A stretch of DNA of 64,000 nucleotides from an uncultured Paracoccaceae bacterium. Lineage in GTDB: Bacteria > Pseudomonadota > Alphaproteobacteria > Rhodobacterales > Rhodobacteraceae. The translations under genes were made by a program, and so were the position numbers. The stretch spans positions 62,001 through 126,000 of the forward strand of contig CANMUM010000002.1 of assembly GCA_947501025.1 (NCBI GenBank), given 5' to 3'. The notes under the pieces are model-generated. The model searched no databases. It was not told the origin of the DNA and was given only the letters and a program-made list of their open reading frames with translations. Shown here piece by piece: positions 46,194-55,430 of the stretch (positions are counted from its first letter, which is position 1; the number at the start of each line of letters is the position of its first letter).

Positions 46194-47345
46194 CTACATC
46201 AATTCTCGCAAATACTCTACTGCGCCAAGCGCTGCAGCGCGCCCGCTTGCCAAACATGCCGTCAATAAATAGCCGCCTGTTGGAGCCGACCAATCCAGCA
46301 TTTCACCCGCAAAAAAAGTCCCCTTATGCGTCTTTGACATCAAACTCTTATCAAGAGCCGATTGAATGACGCCACCCGAAGTGGAAATCGCCTCATCAAT
46401 AGGCCGCGGGTCAATAACTGGCAATTTCAACCGTTTGACTTCCAAAGGATTATCACTCCGACGCGATTCAAAAAATAGGGCTTTTGCCGTATCGCTCAAA
46501 CCCATTTTTCGGTAAAAATTTCCAACCGTCATTTTGCCGCGATTGGCATAGGCACCTGTCAATGAATGTTCCGTTCGAAGCGGCAAAAGATCAACATAAG
46601 CGGGCGCGCCTTTGCGCATTTTTGAGCTTGCTGCATAGATCACGCCACCCTGAAGACCATATTTACTAATCGTCATCTCGCCCTTATAAACATCGCCATC
46701 GCAATGCAGCTCAACATTTTTCAACCACCCTCCAAAATGGGAAGCCATTTTATCAGACCAATCACAATTAAATCCCATATTGGCAGGACGAAGCGGTGAA
46801 ATATCTGCTTCAATTTTGTCAACCCAAGCCCCATCCGCCCCCAAACGTGACCATGAGCCACCGCCAAGTGCAAATATGACAGCACGCGCGTTGATCACTT
46901 CTGTGCCATCTCTGGTTTCAAAGTGAAAAACATCCGATGTGCCATTTGTCCATTTCCAATTGACGCGCAGATCAAGCCCATTCGCAGTTAATCTACTGAT
47001 CCACGCACGCATCAATGGTGAAGCCTTCATCGCCGTTGGATAAAGCCGCCCTGATGAGCCAACGAACAATTCCTGATCAAGTCCATGCGCCCAATCATAA
47101 ACCTCGCTTGGACCAAAGGCCCGTATAGCCGCATCCATTGTAGGTGAGAGATTTTCATATTGCTCAATAAAATCTTCAATATGCTCGTCTTTGCTAAGAT
47201 TTAATCCCGACTTCCCCGCCATTAAAATTTTGCGACCGAGACTAGGTTTACCCTCACACAGTACAACTTTAAGGCCCGCATTAAGCGCAGTTTCCGCAGC
47301 CATCAAGCCCGCAGCCCCTCCTCCAATTATCACTAGATCGTGCAA
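46194..47345 (-). CDS. HI0933-type NAD(P)/FAD-dependent oxidoreductase
   Basis: A 383-residue flavoprotein. The FAD-binding Rossmann start is LVIIGGGAAGLMAAETALNA, GKPSLGRKILMAGKSGLNLS is a family signature, and the C-terminal FAD contact is GEMLDWSAPTGGYLLTACLA followed by SGRAAALGA. The HI0933-like/TIGR03862 group has no firmly assigned reaction. It ends 5 bases after the pentapeptide gene, tail to tail, and is divergent from the lytic transglycosylase. Confidence 0.9.
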   Translation of the reverse strand: MHDLVIIGGGAAGLMAAETALNAGLKVVLCEGKPSLGRKILMAGKSGLNLSKDEHIEDFIEQYENLSPTMDAAIRAFGPSEVYDWAHGLDQELFVGSSGRLYPTAMKASPLMRAWISRLTANGLDLRVNWKWTNGTSDVFHFETRDGTEVINARAVIFALGGGSWSRLGADGAWVDKIEADISPLRPANMGFNCDWSDKMASHFGGWLKNVELHCDGDVYKGEMTISKYGLQGGVIYAASSKMRKGAPAYVDLLPLRTEHSLTGAYANRGKMTVGNFYRKMGLSDTAKALFFESRRSDNPLEVKRLKLPVIDPRPIDEAISTSGGVIQSALDKSLMSKTHKGTFFAGEMLDWSAPTGGYLLTACLASGRAAALGAVEYLRELM

Positions 47346-47401
47346 ATTTCGCCCTTTTCAAATTATGTATACATGATAGCCTGTACAAAACAGAGACATT
47401 T

Positions 47402-48583
47402 ATGAAACTTATCGCTTTATCATCAATCACATTCTTAATGGCATCAAGCGCGTTTGCACAGTCTATAGTGCCTTGCGGGGGTAGCTTTAATGGTTTTATG
47501 CAAAAATTCGGCCAAGCGGCTATTTCTAAGGGTGTTCCAAGCGACGCGGTTAATGCGGTTATCGCAAATGCAAAACACCGAAATGATGTCTTAAAGCTCG
47601 ATCGTTCTCAAGCGTCATTTAAGCAAACATTTCTTGAGTTTTCGTCACGCACAGTAAGCTCGAACCGCCTTCAAATCGGCGCACAGAAACTACAACAATA
47701 CGGAGATGTATTTGCCACCGCTCAAAATAATTACGGCGTTTCACCAGAAGTCATCGCTACTTTTTGGGCGATGGAAACCGATTTTGGGGCCAATCAAGGC
47801 AATATGAGCACAGTTTCCGCGCTTGCGACTCTTGCCCATGACTGCCGCCGCCCTGAACTCTTTCAGCCGCAACTGCTTGGTGCAATGCAACTAACAGCAA
47901 AAGGCGGCATGGATCCCGCAACAACAACGGGTGCATGGGCAGGCGAAATCGGTATGGTTCAAATGCTCCCTGCTGATATTTTGAAACTTGGTGTCGATGG
48001 TGATGGAGATGGTCGTGTCGATCTTAAAAAATCACCAAATGATGCGATTTTATCAGCTGCGCGTATGCTCGCCTCACATGGCTGGAGAAAAAACGAACCT
48101 TGGATCCAAGAAGTCATTGTTAATAATGATGAAGCTTGGCAATATTCTGGGCTTGATCAAAAAATTAAGGTTTCAGACTGGAAGAATGTCGGCGTATCTG
48201 CACGAAATGGATCACTACCAAATGCTGGAATGCCCGCTTCACTTGTCGCGCCACAAGGTCGCTTTGGCCCCGTATTTCTGACATATCCAAATTACGATGT
48301 GTTCTTGGAATGGAATCAAAGCTTTATATATTCGCTATCGGCTGCATATATGGCAACGCGAATGGCAGGTGAGCCAAAACTTCTTTCTGGAAATCCCGAG
48401 AAGGCATTAACTACAAATCAAGTCAAAACACTTCAAACTCGCCTTGCACAAAAAGGTTATAATGTTGGCAAGGTTGATGGGATCATTGGCGCAAAAACCC
48501 GTGCAGCTATACGTGATGTACAGATTAAAAACGGAGTGATCTCTCATGGTTGGCCAACGGCTAAGCTTATGTCGCTGCTTTAA
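47402..48583 (+). CDS. MltB-family lytic murein transglycosylase with peptidoglycan-binding domain
   Basis: A 393-residue exported enzyme cutting peptidoglycan glycan strands. Signal peptide MKLIALSSITFLMASSAFAQ, catalytic domain from about 25 to 325 with the key glutamate in FWAMETDFGANQGNMSTVSA, and a C-terminal peptidoglycan-binding domain (about 335-393: VKTLQTRLAQKGYNVGKVDG). The segment DGDGDGRVDLKKSPND lies where MltB enzymes carry a calcium-binding loop. It ends before a strong terminator shared with the OmpA/lipoprotein pair. Confidence 0.94.
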   Translation: MKLIALSSITFLMASSAFAQSIVPCGGSFNGFMQKFGQAAISKGVPSDAVNAVIANAKHRNDVLKLDRSQASFKQTFLEFSSRTVSSNRLQIGAQKLQQYGDVFATAQNNYGVSPEVIATFWAMETDFGANQGNMSTVSALATLAHDCRRPELFQPQLLGAMQLTAKGGMDPATTTGAWAGEIGMVQMLPADILKLGVDGDGDGRVDLKKSPNDAILSAARMLASHGWRKNEPWIQEVIVNNDEAWQYSGLDQKIKVSDWKNVGVSARNGSLPNAGMPASLVAPQGRFGPVFLTYPNYDVFLEWNQSFIYSLSAAYMATRMAGEPKLLSGNPEKALTTNQVKTLQTRLAQKGYNVGKVDGIIGAKTRAAIRDVQIKNGVISHGWPTAKLMSLL

Positions 48584-48600
48584 AACGAATGGCGTAAATA

Positions 48601-48629
48601 AAAATAGGCCGCGAAAAGCGGCCTATTTT
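48601..48629. terminator. strong bidirectional terminator
   Basis: A perfect 12-base stem, AAAATAGGCCGC with GCGGCCTATTTT, around a 5-base loop, with U-runs in both directions. It separates the converging transglycosylase and lipoprotein genes and should end both transcripts. Confidence 0.93.
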
Positions 48630-48647
48630 TCAACTGACAACCTAAAC

Positions 48648-48989
48648 TTAGTTGTAGCTGTTAATGCTTTCAGAGCCCCATGATGAACGGTTGAAATCAC
48701 GCGTTGTATACGGAATATTATCATCATTACATACGGGGAGGTCATTATTATACCGTGGTGACATATAGCCCTCAATACCATCATCAATGATCCAATGTTC
48801 ACAGCGATTGCCATCAATCCAGATACCTGCTTTCATTTCAGATACACTATGGCGCACACCAGGGAATGCATCAACTGTCACGTCATCTTTAATAATGCGA
48901 CCTGTAATTAAATTTGTTGCAACACTTGATGTACAAGCTGATAATGTAATTGCCACAATTGATAATACTGCTAATTTTTTAATAGTCAT
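48648..48989 (-). CDS. predicted lipoprotein sharing a motif with the adjacent OmpA protein
   Basis: A 113-residue protein. The first 19 residues form a lipoprotein signal with lipobox LSAC (MTIKKLAVLSIVAITLSAC). The mature part holds AGIWIDGNRCEHWIIDDGIE followed by GYMSP and a late Cys (PVC), closely like the segment at residues 32-70 of the OmpA-family protein upstream. The start at 48989 has AGGGAG upstream; the frame to 49010 is unsupported. The 11-base gap to the OmpA gene indicates one transcript. The pair may be partners at the outer membrane, but this is inference. Confidence 0.8.
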   Translation of the reverse strand: MTIKKLAVLSIVAITLSACTSSVATNLITGRIIKDDVTVDAFPGVRHSVSEMKAGIWIDGNRCEHWIIDDGIEGYMSPRYNNDLPVCNDDNIPYTTRDFNRSSWGSESINSYN

Positions 48990-49000
48990 AATTAATCTCC

Positions 49001-49546
49001 CTAGCGACAAATAATTTCAACACGACGATTGGCTTGACGGCCTTCTCTCGTTGCATTGCTTGCTATTGGGGCACTTTCACCTGCACCAGAAACTTGAGCG
49101 ATGGTTAGTCCATGTGTTGAAATAATATCTGCAACGGCTTGCGCACGGCGTTGTGACAATGTTTGGTTATACGAATCTGCACCGGTGCTATCTGTATGCC
49201 CAACAACTTGAACAGAATTCGCTCCATTTGCTTTCAACTGATCTGCCAGTTTCATAATCGTTGATCGTGTGCTTGTACGTACTGTTGCACTATCAACGGC
49301 GAATAGTGCGTCACCGCTCAATTCAGCGCATGATGCTGTCGCATTGCAGACAGGCTTGCCATCTTTTGTAAGAACTGGTGACATCATACCTTCAACACCA
49401 AGATCCATTACCCAATGCTGACATCCATCTGGATCAACCCAAATACCTGCCTGGTATGAACCTGGCGCATCTCCGCTTGCTCCTGTAGCGACACAAACAG
49501 CAAATGCAAAAGACATCGCAATGCCTATATTTCTGTTAAATTTCAT
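49001..49546 (-). CDS. OmpA-family protein with N-terminal WD-type motif
   Basis: A 181-residue protein. A signal peptide (about residues 1-25, ending GASG) leads to the motif AGIWVDPDGCQHWVMDLGVE then GMMSP, and to an OmpA C-terminal peptidoglycan-binding domain (about 75-181: LFAVDSATVRTSTRSTIMKL, VVGHTDSTGADSYNQTLSQR, REGRQANRRVEIICR). The N-terminal motif contains two cysteines nearby. GGGAG precedes the ATG. It is the first gene of a two-gene unit with the lipoprotein. Confidence 0.9.
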   Translation of the reverse strand: MKFNRNIGIAMSFAFAVCVATGASGDAPGSYQAGIWVDPDGCQHWVMDLGVEGMMSPVLTKDGKPVCNATASCAELSGDALFAVDSATVRTSTRSTIMKLADQLKANGANSVQVVGHTDSTGADSYNQTLSQRRAQAVADIISTHGLTIAQVSGAGESAPIASNATREGRQANRRVEIICR

Positions 49547-49800
49547 ATTACATTCTCCCTAAACGTATTGAGTGATCTAAACTATATACTTAATAAAGCA
49601 ATTAATAAAAATTAATTATATGATTTATTTATAAATAGTATAAAAAATATGATTATTAGTTAATTCGGGCACTCAGTCAAGGAGCTTAGCAAAAAACCAA
49701 AAGAAACAAAGCACTTGTATCATTTTGATCACGCCGAGCTTCAATTCTTCGTCAAAACCTTGCCCCCTTCATTTTTAAAGCACTTTATCAGCAGACAAGA

Positions 49801-51111
49801 TCAGCCAAGCAATGTCGCGTGATTGCGGCCTTTTACAGTCGCATACACCATATCTCCAAGTTTTCCAACATCACCCGAAATTGCAATTGGGAATAGATAT
49901 GGTGTTCTTCCGCCAATTTGACCTTCATATTTACCCACCTTATCCAGCATCACCTCAACTTCTTTGCCAATTAGTCCATCAAGATACTCGAATTGCACAG
50001 CATTGATCTCATCTTGAAGGCGTTTTAAACGCTCTTTGGCAACTTCTGGGTCAACTTCTTCCATATCAAATGCTGGTGTGCCCGGACGTGGTGAGAATTT
50101 AAACGAGAACCCATGTGCATAGCCCGCTTCACGCACAATTTTCATCGTATCTTCAAAATCAGCATCAGTCTCACCAGGGAACCCAACAATAAAATCGCCT
50201 GAAAGTGCAAGATCGGGGCGCGCCTCGCGCAAGCGCTCGATAATGTTCAAATAACTTGCGCGGTTATGGTGACGATTCATAGCTTTCAAAATCTTATCTG
50301 AGCCCGATTGCACAGGAAGATGAAAAAACGGCATCAGCTTTGGAATATCACGAAATGCATTGATAAGGGCATCATCCATATCGTTTGGATGCGAGGTCGT
50401 AAAACGAATGCGCCACAAATCATCAATCACAGCCAATCGCTCAATCAGAGCTGCCAAGCCAATTTCATTGCCGGCTTCGTCAACACCGTGATATCCATTC
50501 ACATTTTGACCTAGCAAAGTGATTTCACGTGTTCCAAGCGACACCATATGGCGCGCTTCTTCAATAATTTTGGCAACAGGGCGCGAGCGTTCGCCACCTC
50601 GTGTATAAGGCACAACACAAAATGAACAGAATTTGTCACAGCCCTCTTGAACCGACAAGAAAGCCGAAAGCGGCATAGACTTGCGGCCATCTTTCATATG
50701 ATCAAATTTGTCTTCAATTGGAAAATCGGTATCAACAACAGCTTCGCCTGGCTTCAAGTCGCGCAACATCTCAGGCAAGCGGTGATAAGCCTGCGGACCA
50801 ATCACAAGATCAACCAGTGGTTGCCGTCGTACGATCTCACCACCTTCAGCTTGGGCAACACAACCTGTCACACCCACCTGCAAATCAGGATTACTCGCCT
50901 TAATTTTTTTGATACGCCCAAGATCTGAGTAAACTTTCTCAGCGGCCTTCTCACGAATATGGCATGTATTGAGCAAAATCAGATCTGCATCTTCAGGCGT
51001 TTGCGTCTCGGCATATCCATCAGCTTTCAGTGAAGCCATCATGCGTTCACTATCGTAAACATTCATCTGGCAGCCAAAAGTTTTTATATGTACGCGTTTT
51101 TTTTCAGTCAT
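49801..51111 (-). CDS. miaB: tRNA-2-methylthio-N6-dimethylallyladenosine synthase
   Basis: A 436-residue radical SAM methylthiotransferase that completes the ms2i6A modification at A37 of tRNAs. The first cluster includes FGCQMNVYDSERM, LLNTCHIREKA and VTGCVAQAEG; the SAM cluster is CDKFCSFCVVPYTRG. A TRAM-like RNA-binding domain forms the last 60 residues. The start at 51111 (MTEKKRVHIKTFGCQMN) is preferred; a TTG at 51123 lacks support. It stands alone, 254 AT-rich bases after the OmpA unit in which I see no gene. Confidence 0.96.
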   Translation of the reverse strand: MTEKKRVHIKTFGCQMNVYDSERMMASLKADGYAETQTPEDADLILLNTCHIREKAAEKVYSDLGRIKKIKASNPDLQVGVTGCVAQAEGGEIVRRQPLVDLVIGPQAYHRLPEMLRDLKPGEAVVDTDFPIEDKFDHMKDGRKSMPLSAFLSVQEGCDKFCSFCVVPYTRGGERSRPVAKIIEEARHMVSLGTREITLLGQNVNGYHGVDEAGNEIGLAALIERLAVIDDLWRIRFTTSHPNDMDDALINAFRDIPKLMPFFHLPVQSGSDKILKAMNRHHNRASYLNIIERLREARPDLALSGDFIVGFPGETDADFEDTMKIVREAGYAHGFSFKFSPRPGTPAFDMEEVDPEVAKERLKRLQDEINAVQFEYLDGLIGKEVEVMLDKVGKYEGQIGGRTPYLFPIAISGDVGKLGDMVYATVKGRNHATLLG

Positions 51112-51240
51112 GCTCTTATCCAATCTGCAATCTCCATATAAAACACTGCAAACATTTGCAAATCCTAATCCATGTGATTACTGTAGATTTTCCATAGAAC
51201 AGCTGATTTCATATGCCATACACCAAACAAAGCCAAAAAA

Positions 51241-52092
51241 ATGCACGATCTTTATAACCTAATCCCAAAAGCGGGCAGCACAGTCGCAATCATATATTGT
51301 GTCGACAATAACTTGATTGCTGAAACAATTGAACATCATCTCAGAATTGGATTTGATGCCATTGTTCTTGTTGGCCGCAATCTCGATTACACATATACCC
51401 ATGAAAAGCTTGTCCATGTTCCTATGGCAATCAACAAATACAATGACATTTGGGCGCATCTTTCTAGCATTTGCTCGAAATTGACTGATCATTATATATA
51501 CTGGGGCTATAATGCAGAATTTCTTTATTTTCCCTTTTGTGAAACTCGGTCAATAAAAGATTTGGCTATCTTCTTAAATGAGGAGCGCCGCAAAACATTG
51601 TTTGGCATGGTCGTTGATTTGTATGCAATGGACTTTAAAAAAATTGGCACTGGATATGATTTGCAAGATGCTGGTTTTGATGCAATTAATTATTATTCGG
51701 AACCCCTAGATCCCTCACTTTTTTCAGATATAAAAACCTATGATGAAGACCGTATGCAAACCATCCATGGCGGATTAAAATGGCGCTATTCTGAGTGGTT
51801 TAAAAATAACTCAGCCAAAATAAACCGTGTACCGTTCTTTTTGGCAACTCAACAGCTAGAATTTGATAAAAACGGTATAACTGACGATCTGGAATTTTAC
51901 AGCTACCATTGCCCTCATCACCGCAATCCAACCTGCGCCGTTATGTCTTTTCGGTCGGCAATAGATCTTCGTCACAATCCAGCATCACGCAATTCGATAC
52001 AAAAATTTACTTGGGTTGGCACTGAAAGCTTCAAATGGAACTCTCCGCAATTGTTACGTCTTGGTTATATCGAAACAGGGCAATGGTTCTAA
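51241..52092 (+). CDS. glycosyltransferase family 2-like protein, acidic motif altered
   Basis: A 283-residue protein with the layout of a GT2-like group that is common in marine alphaproteobacteria: HHLRIGFDAIVLVGRNLD, then YWGYNAEFLYFPF, SIKDLAIFLNEERRKTLFGM and VVDLYAMDFKKIG. In that group the middle segment normally holds the metal-binding aspartates (D-x-D-E-F); here it reads Y-N-A-E-F, so the usual acidic residues are missing. It has no membrane segment. Isolated between miaB and an ABC exporter. It could be inactive or use another residue. Confidence 0.62.
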   Translation: MHDLYNLIPKAGSTVAIIYCVDNNLIAETIEHHLRIGFDAIVLVGRNLDYTYTHEKLVHVPMAINKYNDIWAHLSSICSKLTDHYIYWGYNAEFLYFPFCETRSIKDLAIFLNEERRKTLFGMVVDLYAMDFKKIGTGYDLQDAGFDAINYYSEPLDPSLFSDIKTYDEDRMQTIHGGLKWRYSEWFKNNSAKINRVPFFLATQQLEFDKNGITDDLEFYSYHCPHHRNPTCAVMSFRSAIDLRHNPASRNSIQKFTWVGTESFKWNSPQLLRLGYIETGQWF

Positions 52093-52108
52093 ACAATTGA
52101 TGATGTCG

Positions 52109-52870
52109 TCACTGCTTGATTTTATGTCCTGTTTTAAACATCCATGCAATGATCCCTATACACAGAATTAAAAAACCCGTGATCGCCACAAGGCTTATCG
52201 CAATAGGCACATCGGCTTGCTCAAAAAATGCCCAACGGAATCCTGACACGAGATAAACGACAGGATTGAACAAAGCGATTTTCTGCCAAACACCTGGAAG
52301 CATATCAATTGAGTAAAATGAGCCACCCAAGAATACCAATGGCGTGATGACCAACATAGGCACAATATTGAGATGTTGCCAGCTTTTGGCCCATAACCCC
52401 AATATAAATCCAAATAGCGAGAAGCTGATTGAGGTGAGTATCAAAAACAACAGCATGATAATTGGATGTGCGATATGCAGATCTACAAACAAGCTTGCGG
52501 TCAGCAAAATCACCAAACCGATGATCACAGATTTCAGTGCCGCAGCCCCAACATAACCCATGACGATCTCCACAAAAGATACGGGTGCAGACAGCACTTC
52601 AAAAATCGTACCCATAAATTTGGGGAAATAAATTCCAAAACTGGCATTGGAAATCGATTGCGTCATCACGGTCAACTTGATCAGCCCCGGCACAATAAAT
52701 GCTCCATAGCTTACACCCTCAACCTCTTGAATGCGCGATCCGATTGCGGTTCCAAAAACAACAAAATACAATGATGTCGAGATCACAGGACTTGCCAAAC
52801 TCTCAAAAATTGTACGGAAGAACCGTGCCATCTCGAACCTAAATATCGCCCAGAAACCTAAATAGTTCAT
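52109..52870 (-). CDS. ABC-2 type transporter permease
   Basis: A 253-residue inner-membrane permease with six predicted helices. It carries [40 protein letters not shown] and [20 protein letters not shown], the last being the ABC-2 signature region. It pairs with the upstream ATPase through a 4-base overlap. Such DrrAB/NodIJ/YadHG-like exporters handle drugs, polysaccharides or lipids. No biosynthetic cluster is beside it, so the substrate is unknown. Confidence 0.92.
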   Translation of the reverse strand: MNYLGFWAIFRFEMARFFRTIFESLASPVISTSLYFVVFGTAIGSRIQEVEGVSYGAFIVPGLIKLTVMTQSISNASFGIYFPKFMGTIFEVLSAPVSFVEIVMGYVGAAALKSVIIGLVILLTASLFVDLHIAHPIIMLLFLILTSISFSLFGFILGLWAKSWQHLNIVPMLVITPLVFLGGSFYSIDMLPGVWQKIALFNPVVYLVSGFRWAFFEQADVPIAISLVAITGFLILCIGIIAWMFKTGHKIKQ

Positions 52871-53793
52871 GCATCGTCTCCCACAAGCTCTACAAAGATT
52901 TGTTCAAGGCTTGATTGTTGCGTCTCGATATCGGCAACACCCAAACCCGCTTCATGAATATCATTGAGAAGCGTGCGAATACCCGTTCGCTCAGCGCGCG
53001 TATCATAACGATATGTCATAGAACTCCCATCATTTGACAGCTCCAATTCATGTGCTTTTAATTTAACAGGCACCTTCTGAATTGGCTTATCAAGCACAAC
53101 ATGGAGTTCTTTCTTACCCATGCGCTTCATAAGGGCATTTTTTTCCTCAACCAAAAGCAACTCGCCCTTATTGATAATCCCCACACGATCAGCCATCTCT
53201 TCTGCTTCTTCGATATAATGCGTCGTCAAAATAATCGTTGTGCCGTTTTCACGAAGCCTGCCGATCATTGCCCACATATCTTTGCGCAAGCTCACATCCA
53301 CACCGGCCGTCGGCTCATCAAGAAATAAAAGCTCAGGTTCATGGGCAAGAGCTTTGGCGATCAAAACGCGGCGCTTCATACCACCCGAAAGGCTCATCAC
53401 GGGTTCATTACGCTTATCACTCAAGGAAAGATCTTTAAGCACTTGATCAAGATAAGCATCATCTTTGCGTTTACCAAAAAGCGCGCGTGAAAACCGTAAT
53501 GTGTTGATCACGCTCTCGAAACCATCAACCGATAATTCCTGCGGGACAAGCCCGATCGTTTTGCGCGTTTTCCGAAACTCGGTAATAATATCGGCACCAT
53601 CTACAATAACCTTGCCAGCACTCGGCGTCACAAGCCCACAGATGATCGAAATTAAGCTCGTCTTCCCCGCACCATTTGGTCCAAGAAGCGCAAAAATTTC
53701 GCCTTTTTTAACCTCAAGTGAAACGCTCTTAATCGCTTGATGCCCACCTGCATATGTTTTTTCAAGATTCTGAATGGTAAGTATATTGTTCAT
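52867..53793 (-). CDS. ABC transporter ATP-binding protein (DrrA/YadG type)
   Basis: A 308-residue ATPase. Walker [19 protein letters not shown], signature [15 protein letters not shown], Walker [18 protein letters not shown] and the switch [16 protein letters not shown] are intact. A C-terminal extension (about 225-308) is typical of DrrA-like subunits. AGGAAAAA precedes the ATG. It is the first gene of the two-gene exporter unit. Upstream, 757 bases hold no strong gene. Confidence 0.95.
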   Translation of the reverse strand: MNNILTIQNLEKTYAGGHQAIKSVSLEVKKGEIFALLGPNGAGKTSLISIICGLVTPSAGKVIVDGADIITEFRKTRKTIGLVPQELSVDGFESVINTLRFSRALFGKRKDDAYLDQVLKDLSLSDKRNEPVMSLSGGMKRRVLIAKALAHEPELLFLDEPTAGVDVSLRKDMWAMIGRLRENGTTIILTTHYIEEAEEMADRVGIINKGELLLVEEKNALMKRMGKKELHVVLDKPIQKVPVKLKAHELELSNDGSSMTYRYDTRAERTGIRTLLNDIHEAGLGVADIETQQSSLEQIFVELVGDDA

Positions 53794-53824
53794 TCATTTT
53801 TCCTATCATAACAATCAACATTCG

Positions 53825-53890
53825 CCAATCGCAATTCGGTTGACAGTTCGCCTAAATCCTCAGAACATATCTGATATAGGGAGTTAATCA
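53825..53890 (+). repeat. leader element, copy 1
   Basis: The first 23 bases (53825-53847) are identical to 54476-54498 and include TTGACAG, a good -35 box. Weaker similarity continues through CTAAAT to a ribosome-site end, ATATAGGGAGTTAATCA, before an ATG at 53891. In copy 2 the same layout leads into a full membrane-protein gene. Confidence 0.7.
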
Positions 53891-53962
53891 ATGTATAAAC
53901 AAAATCTATTTTTAAACAGGCTTATCAGCACATCTGAGCTGATGTGCCATATGACCAATTGA
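53891..53962 (+). pseudogene. 23-codon frame, possible gene remnant
   Basis: After leader copy 1 an ATG opens a frame of only 23 codons (MYKQNLFLNRLISTSELMCH then MTN). Its residues 6-8 (LFL) coincide in place with those of the membrane protein behind leader copy 2 (MRALDLFLGG). It may be the stump of a decayed paralogue or a true leader peptide; the hairpin inside it would fit the latter. Evidence for either is thin. Confidence 0.3.
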
Positions 53963-54065
53963 AACCACATATGCTGCTTTCGAATAGCCCAATGATCAAA
54001 ATGTCCGCAACAAAAAATAACAAATACTTTCTTCGGGATAGTCAATTAAGAAGACATAGAAAACA

Positions 54066-54353
54066 ATGATTGCACCAAATTTTGATGGGTTGTTATCATT
54101 TATGATCGCGTTAATTTATCTGATGGTGATATTTTACTTCGTGATTATTGTTGCAGCATACGTCCTTTCCATCCTTATCATATTTTTGAAATACAAGCAT
54201 TGGCAAGCTTATTTACCTACCCTTTACCTCTCATTGGGTTGTTTCTTTCAGGCATTTAAATTTCGCAACTCGCCTGAACCAATTATTACCAAACCACAAG
54301 ATCTATTTGTTTTCTTTTCTGAATCCGCCTTCTGGATTTTCAATATTTTCTAA
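54066..54353 (+). CDS. small hydrophobic hypothetical protein
   Basis: A 95-residue frame with one long or two short membrane helices (LLSFMIALIYLMVIFYFVII, VAAYVLSILIIFLKY) and a polar C-terminus. I do not recognise a family. The region upstream (AAGAAGACATAGAAAACA) has only a weak ribosome site. It could be a real small membrane protein, a remnant of the duplicated gene, or chance in AT-rich DNA. Confidence 0.3.
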   Translation: MIAPNFDGLLSFMIALIYLMVIFYFVIIVAAYVLSILIIFLKYKHWQAYLPTLYLSLGCFFQAFKFRNSPEPIITKPQDLFVFFSESAFWIFNIF

Positions 54354-54475
54354 CTCATTCAAGATAAATAACTAAATGCATTCCATCTGTAAGAAGGCTT
54401 TGTATAGGGAGTGAATATTCTCTTTGCTATCGACTTTATAAATGTTTCAAGTCATTCATTACCATACAGATCTAA

Positions 54476-54550
54476 CCAATCGCAATTCGGTTGACAGTAT
54501 TTCTAAATTCACCGAAAATGTTCATACATATTATATAGAGGGACTTACAA
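54476..54550 (+). repeat. leader element, copy 2
   Basis: The first 23 bases repeat 53825-53847 exactly, 651 bases downstream. TTGACA at 54491-54496 can serve as -35. The element ends with TATATAGAGGGACTTACAA just before the ATG at 54551 and thus carries promoter and ribosome site of the membrane-protein gene. Confidence 0.7.
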
Positions 54551-55405
54551 ATGCGCGCACTAGATTTATTTCTCGGCGGTTTCAAAATGATGAAAACCTA
54601 TTCAAAAACAGCTTGGATGATGATTATCCCCATGGCCATCCTTGGGTTTGCAATGAATTACTATGCACAACAACAGCAGTTTGCAATATTTGAGGAAGCC
54701 TTGAGCAATGACATCATACCAAACCCAAACTCAGGATTTGGCACAATAATGTTGACGGTGCTCATATCGACGTTTTTTGCAGCTGTCATAGCTGTTGGCT
54801 GGCATCGGCGCGTATTGCTGGACGAATCTTTTTCGTGGTCAGTTGGCACTTTATTTCGTAAGCCCGTATGGTCTTATATCCTAGGCGTCATAATTATCAT
54901 ACTGATATTCATTGGAATATATATTCTTGGCGCACTCGCAATCGCTTTCGTTGGACTTATTGCCTCTATGATATCACCATATCTTATGATTATCATTGTC
55001 CCTTTTGTAATCGCTGGTTTCGTATGGCTTATTGTTTTCCTTACCCGTGTTTCTCTTATATTGCCCGCACGTGCACTAGAACGCCCCATCTCAGTTAAAA
55101 CGGCACTTGCTTCAATAGAAGGGCAGTTTTGGATGCTGGTCCGTTATATACTTATAACACTCCTTGCCATGTGTGTCGTAATCCTCTTACTTTCACCGTT
55201 TATTTTACCTCAATTCCAAGCACAAATTGCAATTGGATCTGGCCAGATAACCGATCCTACGGCGATACTTGAAGCATTGAAACCTTCGAAACCTTCCGTA
55301 CTATATTTGGCGATCACATCCATTTTCGGGGCGGTCATGAGCCTGCATCAAGTTGGAATTATAACCATACTTTACGCACATTTTATAGCAGATGATAAAG
55401 AATAA
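54551..55405 (+). CDS. polytopic membrane protein of unknown function
   Basis: A 284-residue inner-membrane protein with about six helices (for example TAWMMIIPMAILGFAMNYYA, IMLTVLISTFFAAVIAVGW, SYILGVIIIILIFIGIYILG, MISPYLMIIIVPFVIAGFVW). Between helices is GWHRRVLLDESFSWSVGTLF, and after helix four LILPARALERPISVKTALAS, which looks like a conserved cytosolic face in uncharacterised alphaproteobacterial proteins. AGAGGG precedes the ATG. A terminator follows. It stands behind leader copy 2 and just before the DUF4153 gene. Confidence 0.75.
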   Translation: MRALDLFLGGFKMMKTYSKTAWMMIIPMAILGFAMNYYAQQQQFAIFEEALSNDIIPNPNSGFGTIMLTVLISTFFAAVIAVGWHRRVLLDESFSWSVGTLFRKPVWSYILGVIIIILIFIGIYILGALAIAFVGLIASMISPYLMIIIVPFVIAGFVWLIVFLTRVSLILPARALERPISVKTALASIEGQFWMLVRYILITLLAMCVVILLLSPFILPQFQAQIAIGSGQITDPTAILEALKPSKPSVLYLAITSIFGAVMSLHQVGIITILYAHFIADDKE

Positions 55406-55430
55406 GCTTAAACAAGAATACATTACGTAA

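Larger units (their letters stand above)
53794..54550. other. gene-poor region with a duplicated leader
   Basis: 757 bases between the ABC exporter and the next membrane protein. It holds two copies of a leader element (see separate entries), a 23-codon frame, a 95-residue hydrophobic frame, and otherwise AT-rich sequence. A perfect 7-base hairpin, GCACATC with GATGTGC, lies at 53928-53947 within the short frame. A stretch near 54408-54423 (TATAGGGAGTGAAT) resembles the end of the leader again. This looks like a region where a gene was duplicated and then decayed. Confidence 0.55.

Noticed and set aside
49547-49800. 254-base AT-rich gap that might hide a small gene
   Set aside because: No frame with a ribosome site or hairpin with a T-run could be supported.
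54442-54693. 83-residue frame over leader copy 2
   Set aside because: It overlaps the leader repeat and the start of the membrane protein in another frame and shows no domain.
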